Position numbers and translations under genes: made by a program
The notes under the pieces: generated by a model
Databases searched by the model: none
What the model saw: only the letters and a program-made list of their open reading frames with translations
Told to the model about the DNA's origin: nothing
Shown here: positions 55,649 through 59,163 of the stretch, in pieces
Position numbering within the stretch: position 1 is the stretch's first letter
Layout: each line of letters starts with the position of its first letter
Assembly (NCBI RefSeq): GCF_021864535.1
Contig: NZ_JAKJIC010000024.1
Location: 1 to 59,163, forward strand
DNA from: Oryzibacter oryziterrae
Lineage (GTDB): Bacteria; Pseudomonadota; Alphaproteobacteria; Rhizobiales; Pleomorphomonadaceae
Direction of reading: 5' to 3'
DNA length: 59,163 bases

Positions 55649-57340
55649 ATGTCCGCACCTGCCGCGTTGTTTCAACCTCTTGCTTTTGACGGAATTGCGG
55701 CCAGCTACCACCCGGCGGCTGGCAATGTTGCCGTTCTTCTGGTGGGAAGTTGCGGTTACGAGCAGTTCTGCATGGCGCGCAGCTGGCGGCAGTTTGGCGA
55801 GCGACTGGCCGCCGCGGGCTTCCCGACGCTGCGCTATGACCATCCCGGCCAGGGCGACAGCCTGGATCCGCAGCCCCTGACCCTTGAGCATTGGAACACG
55901 GCCCTGATCGCCGCGGCTCATCAACTGATGCGCCATTCGGGTGCCGGCCGGCTTGTTCTGATCGGTCACGGCATCGGCGCCACGCTGGCGCTCGACAACC
56001 TGCCCCATCTGCACGGTGTCGCCGGCCTGGTGGCCATGGCACCCGTGGTGCAAGGGCGCGTGTGGCTGCGCGAGCTTGCCGCCTGGTCGGCGATGATCGG
56101 GGGCGCCTCGGAAGGCGAACTCTCCGTCGGTGGCTTTACCCTGCCCGAAGACCTCGCCATCGGCCTGCGCAGCCTCGATATCAGAGACAGTCGTCCGCTC
56201 GTCCCCTTCAACCTCATGGTGGCCCGAGAGGCGCGCCCGGACGACGCAGCGCTGGCACAAGCCTTTGCCAAGACCATACCCTTTGAGGGCTACGAGGGCG
56301 TGACGCGCGACCCCACGGGCAATCAGGCACCTTTTGAAACCTACGACGCCGTCATCGCGGAACTGAAAGCCGCCTTCCCGCAACCGGAGCCGGCTGAAAC
56401 CGGCCCGCGCATGCTGCCGCCCGCCGTGCTCTCGGCTGCCGAGTTCCGCGAGACGGCCGTACGCTTCGGCGCCAACGACCAGCTCTACGGCATTCTGGTC
56501 GAGCCGTTGCGCCCCAGGAGCCGCCTTCTCACCGTCTTCGTGCCGGCCGGACGGGATCCGCATATCGGCTGGTCCCGCATCGCCGTCGATCACGCGCGGC
56601 GCCTGGCCCAGGCCGGATATCCCTCTTTCCGTTTCGACGTGTCAGGCAATGGTGAATCACTGTTGCGCGCCGGTCAGGACGGCCGTGAACTGCTCTACGC
56701 GTCTGACAACAGCGACGATACAGCCACCGCCCTCGGCTGGCTCAAGCGCCACGGCTATGACCACACGCTTCTGATCGGTCGCTGCAGCGGCGGCTACGTC
56801 GCCTTGCATACCGCTGCGATGCGTGCCGAGGTCAAGGCGCTGATCATGGTCAACGTGCTGCGCATCATCTGGGACCCCACCGAAACCGTGGAGCTCGCCC
56901 TCAACGCCGACGTTCGTCCCCTTGCCCTGCAAAACCGGGGTTTCACCGACGGCAACAAGCTGAAAAAATTCCTGTCCGGTGAAATCGATCGCAAGGCGGC
57001 ACTGTGCAAGGCCGTGAGACTGATATGGCGCAAGATGCCCGCCTGGCCCTGGAGCGGTGCCCAGCGTCGGCTCCGCCAGGGGCGAGCGCTGTTCCACGCG
57101 CTCTCTGAACGGCAGGCCAATGTCACCTTCGTCTCAGCCGAAGAGGACGGCAGCCTCGACCGCTTCGCCGAGCTGTTCGGCCCCGAAGGCAAGCAGCTGT
57201 CGGCCTATCCCGGATTGAGTTTCGAGCGCCTGATTGGCTCCGATCACAACCTCAATCAACAGGCCGCCCGTGACACGCTCTTCGCAATCCTGATGGATCG
57301 TCTGGTCAAGACCGAGACTGCAGCTTCTTCCAGCGCTTGA
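55649..57340 (+). CDS. Tandem alpha/beta-hydrolase protein with altered nucleophiles
   Basis: The 563-residue protein contains two alpha/beta-hydrolase domains (about 1-245 and 262-555). In the first, the nucleophile elbow reads G106-H-G108-I-G110, so the catalytic serine is replaced by glycine and this half should be inactive. In the second it reads G377-R-C379-S-G381, which puts a cysteine at the nucleophile position as in dienelactone hydrolases. Each half has the oxyanion-side patterns (LRYDHPGQGDS and FRFDVSGNGES), and a late histidine in SDHNLNQQ. No signal peptide. Substrate unknown; similar hydrolases occur in polysaccharide clusters, but none is visible here. Its end overlaps the convergent deformylase-like gene by 35 bp. 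Confidence 0.83.
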   Translation: MSAPAALFQPLAFDGIAASYHPAAGNVAVLLVGSCGYEQFCMARSWRQFGERLAAAGFPTLRYDHPGQGDSLDPQPLTLEHWNTALIAAAHQLMRHSGAGRLVLIGHGIGATLALDNLPHLHGVAGLVAMAPVVQGRVWLRELAAWSAMIGGASEGELSVGGFTLPEDLAIGLRSLDIRDSRPLVPFNLMVAREARPDDAALAQAFAKTIPFEGYEGVTRDPTGNQAPFETYDAVIAELKAAFPQPEPAETGPRMLPPAVLSAAEFRETAVRFGANDQLYGILVEPLRPRSRLLTVFVPAGRDPHIGWSRIAVDHARRLAQAGYPSFRFDVSGNGESLLRAGQDGRELLYASDNSDDTATALGWLKRHGYDHTLLIGRCSGGYVALHTAAMRAEVKALIMVNVLRIIWDPTETVELALNADVRPLALQNRGFTDGNKLKKFLSGEIDRKAALCKAVRLIWRKMPAWPWSGAQRRLRQGRALFHALSERQANVTFVSAEEDGSLDRFAELFGPEGKQLSAYPGLSFERLIGSDHNLNQQAARDTLFAILMDRLVKTETAASSSA

Positions 57341-57806
57341 TCAGACGCTCCCGCTTGAGGCGCGAGAGACGGTCGATCCAGAAGACCCCGTCGAGCTGGT
57401 CGATCTCGTGCTGCAGCACCGCCGCCGGCCAGCCTTCCAGCACCTCTTCGCCCGACGCACCATCCGCGTGCTGGTAGCTCACGCGGATCCGCTCAGGCCG
57501 CTCGACGGTCTCCGTCACGCCCGGCAACGACACGCTCCCCTCTTCATGCACGGCAGTGGCCACCGACGCGTCCTCGACGCGCGGATTGACGTAAACCGTA
57601 ACTGGCAGCTCCGGCGACAGCCGCACCACAACGACGCGCAAGAGAACCCCGAGATGGGGAGCGGCGAGCCCGATGGCCGGCGCCTCATCAAGGGCGCGGC
57701 TCAACTGGCCGATCAGCCGGCCGAGGTCATCCCCGAAATCCGTCACAGCGGACGCGGCCGTCGACAACACCGGCGAGGGGTAACGCACGATCTCAATGGC
57801 GGACAT
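57306..57806 (-). CDS. Degenerate peptide-deformylase-like protein
   Basis: Peptide deformylases remove the formyl group from nascent proteins using a metal held by one cysteine and two histidines. The 166-residue protein has the fold and motif positions, but motif I is GLAAPH (Q replaced by H51), motif II is EEGSVSLPG (ligand Cys replaced by S91), and motif III is QHEIDQLDG (second ligand His replaced by Q137); H133 and E134 remain. Two of three metal ligands are lost, so deformylase activity is unlikely. Such paralogues exist in alphaproteobacteria. The ATG at 57806 has a GAAGGGATC site. It overlaps the convergent hydrolase gene by 35 bp. Confidence 0.9.
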   Translation of the reverse strand: MSAIEIVRYPSPVLSTAASAVTDFGDDLGRLIGQLSRALDEAPAIGLAAPHLGVLLRVVVVRLSPELPVTVYVNPRVEDASVATAVHEEGSVSLPGVTETVERPERIRVSYQHADGASGEEVLEGWPAAVLQHEIDQLDGVFWIDRLSRLKRERLIKRWKKLQSRS

Positions 57807-57922
57807 CTGGATCCCTTCATCGGACAGCAACCGAAATCTTTTCGGACCGACCTGTCTTCCTGTGGCCATGCTAAACAATCGGTTACGCGGGATTCAGTCA
57901 GAAAGTTGAGACACGTAAACCG

Positions 57923-57959
57923 AGATCTGACGCCTTTTAGCAAAATGCGAGTCAGATCT
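57923..57959. repeat. Long hairpin AGATCTGAC...GTCAGATCT
   Basis: Nine-base perfect arms enclose a 19-base middle that itself can pair (TTTT with AAAA around AGC, plus GC/GC). It lies about 120 bp upstream of the deformylase-like start and 200 bp before the small secreted protein. No T-run follows on either strand, so it is not a standard terminator. The rest of this 357-bp gap (57807-58163) is moderately AT-rich and shows no gene. Confidence 0.45.
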
Positions 57960-58163
57960 TAACCGGCAGATCGGCCAATTTCCGTGCTTTCCGCAAAAGT
58001 CTCCCAATCCAGCGGAAACCAATCCTAACAAAGTCTGAATCGCCCCGGAAAACTGGTAAACACAAGCCTATTTTGATCATGTAAATTGCATTGACGACAG
58101 GAACCGCGTCTTCAAGCGCCCTTGCTACAACGGCGACACGGAGAAACTGCGGAGTTTAGTCAA

Positions 58164-58478
58164 ATGAAATCCATCCTGTTCAGCACCGTTCTTGCCGTTG
58201 CAGTGACACTCGGCGCTTCCAACGCCAATGCCTTCAACATGCACGTTCCCAAGGCCATGGTCGTCGCCGCCATCGAGGGGTCGGCTGTGGTTGACACCCG
58301 TCCCACAGGCTCGCTCCAGGCCTTCACCATCCTCAAGGTCGCCGGCGACTATGCCAGCTTCCTGCGCCAGCAAGTGATCCACGTGATGGCCCCCAGCAAT
58401 TTCGCCGCCATCGGCCTCGCCATCGAGAAGGTCGTCGGCCAGAACCACGTCGACAGCGCCTTCACCATCGCGATCTGA
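58164..58478 (+). CDS. Small secreted protein of unknown function
   Basis: Not assigned to a family. The 104-residue product has a signal peptide (MKSILFSTVLAVAVTLGASNANA, cleavage near residue 23) and a mature part of about 80 residues without cysteines, rich in Ala, Val and Ile and with no strong charge bias, so it is a periplasmic or secreted soluble protein. GGAG stands 11 bases before the ATG at 58164, and a proper terminator follows the stop, so it looks like a monocistronic, genuinely expressed gene. Confidence 0.72.
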   Translation: MKSILFSTVLAVAVTLGASNANAFNMHVPKAMVVAAIEGSAVVDTRPTGSLQAFTILKVAGDYASFLRQQVIHVMAPSNFAAIGLAIEKVVGQNHVDSAFTIAI

Positions 58479-58514
58479 TTTCGGACTCCACGGTTTCTCT
58501 TGCCGCGCCGAATG

Positions 58515-58548
58515 AGCCCGTCACCGCCAACGCGGTGGCGGGCTTTTC
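58515..58548 (+). terminator. Rho-independent terminator after the small secreted protein
   Basis: AGCCCGTCACCGC pairs with GCGGTGGCGGGCT (one G-T pair) around CAAC, followed by TTTCCTT. It lies 36 bp past the stop. Confidence 0.85.
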
Positions 58549-58625
58549 CTTGTGGCCCTTTGCACTTGCCTTGCCGGGACGAGGTGTCTACCGTCCACGG
58601 CAAACATCGACCCGCAGAGGCAAGC

Positions 58626-58916
58626 ATGCATTTCATCGTCAGTTGCACCGACAAGCCCGACCACATGGCCGTCCGCCTTGAGAACCGCCCTGCTCATGTG
58701 GAGTTCCTGAAGGCCAACGCCAGTTCCATTCCGGTTGCCGGTCCCTATATTTCCATCGACGGCACTGCCATGCTCGGCTCCATGCTGATCATTGAGGCCG
58801 AAAGCGTCGAGGCGGTCGAAGCCATCCTGGCTCAGGACCCCTATGCCAAGGCGGGCCTGTTCGAAGCCGTTTCCATCAAGCCGTGGAAATGGGTCATCGG
58901 CGCCCCGCAAGCCTGA
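58626..58916 (+). CDS. YciI-family protein
   Basis: Small cytoplasmic dimeric alpha+beta barrel protein of 96 residues, related to YciI and muconolactone-isomerase-type folds. Visible signatures are HFIVSCTDKPDHMAVRLENRPAHVEFLKAN (R-x-x-x-R-x-x-H pattern with the candidate active histidine H24), GPYISIDGTAMLGSMLIIEAES and DPYAKAGLFEAVSIKPWKWVIG, the usual C-terminus. Enzyme activity of the family is poorly known. The ATG at 58626 has an AGAGGCAAGC site. The gene lies immediately before a tandem repeat block. Confidence 0.9.
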   Translation: MHFIVSCTDKPDHMAVRLENRPAHVEFLKANASSIPVAGPYISIDGTAMLGSMLIIEAESVEAVEAILAQDPYAKAGLFEAVSIKPWKWVIGAPQA

Positions 58917-58929
58917 TCCCTCCGCCTTC

Positions 58930-59163
58930 GCGAGCCCAGCTCACCCGAGCGAAGAGCGAGGCAGCCCGAATGGGCCGGAAGACAAACCCACGCGAGCCCT
59001 GCTCGCACGAGCGAAGAGCGAGGCGGCCCGAATGGGCCGGAAGACAAACCCACGCGAGCCCAGCTCGCCCGAGCGAAGAGCGAGGCGGCCCGAATGGGCC
59101 GGAAGACAAACCCACGCGAGCCCAGCTCGCCCGAGCGAAGAGCGAGGCGGCCCGAATGGGCCG
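58930..59163. repeat. 62-bp tandem repeat array, open at the window edge
   Basis: Three full 62-bp units (58930, 58992, 59054) and 48 bp of a fourth (59116) stand head to tail. Units 3 and 4 are identical as far as seen; units 1 and 2 differ by two or three bases each. Every unit contains a hairpin, CGGCCC-GAAT-GGGCCG (CAGCCC in the first), and a GCTCG...GAGC pair. The length is not a multiple of three, so no frame is repeated in phase and it is not a coding repeat. The true copy number is unknown because the array runs off the window. Confidence 0.9.

Noticed and set aside
58074-58087. Second FNR-type box (TTGAT-CATG-TAAAT)
   Set aside because: Only about seven of ten consensus positions match, and the right half-site is poor.
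58894-59115. Coding repeat protein on the minus strand of the tandem array
   Set aside because: The unit of 62 bp is not a multiple of three, so the frame shifts from copy to copy; the open frames there are accidental.
58930-59163. CRISPR array
   Set aside because: The units are contiguous 62-bp repeats without unique spacers, and no cas gene is nearby.

Overview
The window is GC-rich, densely packed and typical of the chromosome of an alphaproteobacterium of the order Hyphomicrobiales (rhizobia and relatives). This rests on gene content, not on a database search: a 180-kDa-type NAD glutamate dehydrogenase, a membrane-bound ferritin MbfA, ethylmalonyl-CoA-pathway enzymes, an amino acid:[carrier protein] ligase cluster, OpgGH, and a RirA/Fur-like iron box. 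The genus cannot be fixed from the sequence. I see no tRNA, rRNA, insertion sequence, prophage or CRISPR array.

Layout. 0.2-2.7 kb: DsbB, a PCuAC copper chaperone and an SCO protein (disulfide and copper delivery to a respiratory oxidase), then a micro-operon of two tiny membrane proteins and a TusA-like protein behind an FNR-type box. 2.8-8.1 kb: etfB-etfA-hbd, a rhomboid protease and divergent purH. 8.2-12.4 kb: an apparent iron-responsive block (iron box, PepSY protein, cytochrome b561, response regulator, sensor kinase, MbfA). 12.4-17.2 kb: gdh. 17.7-24.6 kb: ethylmalonyl-CoA mutase, crotonyl-CoA carboxylase/reductase and methylsuccinyl-CoA dehydrogenase, with a small acidic protein and a YihY-family protein between them. 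24.7-31 kb: a chemoreceptor, an inositol-monophosphatase-family enzyme, and a LuxR regulator divergent from an agmatinase and a polyamine-type binding protein. 31-39.8 kb: pyruvate carboxylase, opgG-opgH and a DeoR/GlpR regulator. 40.3-43.7 kb: a four-gene operon of carrier protein, acyl-CoA-dehydrogenase-like flavoprotein, amino acid:[carrier protein] ligase and DUF1839 protein. 43.9-48.7 kb: a TudS-like protein, fumarase, a pair of REP-like palindromes and a family-2 glycosidase. 48.7-55.5 kb: tamA-tamB and a beta-hydroxyacid dehydrogenase. 55.6-59.2 kb: a tandem alpha/beta hydrolase with altered nucleophile positions, a degenerate peptide deformylase, a small secreted protein, a YciI protein, and 62-bp tandem repeats that run off the window.

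How they work together. Ccr, Ecm and Mcd are three dedicated steps of the ethylmalonyl-CoA pathway for acetyl-CoA assimilation. EtfAB is a plausible electron acceptor for Mcd, and pyruvate carboxylase and fumarase feed the same C4 pool. The promoter regions of ccr/ecm and of mcd share a nine-base palindromic core, which may mark a common regulator.

The most interesting candidate system is the 40.3-43.7 kb operon. An aminoacyl-tRNA-synthetase relative charges a stand-alone carrier protein with an amino acid. An acyl-CoA-dehydrogenase-fold enzyme without the usual catalytic glutamate may modify the aminoacyl group. The DUF1839 protein resembles papain-fold acyltransferases of the BtrH kind and may hand the product to an unknown amine. 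Ligase and carrier protein are described from Bradyrhizobium; the later steps and the product are, to my knowledge, not. The iron-block two-component system and the FNR-box TusA micro-operon come next.
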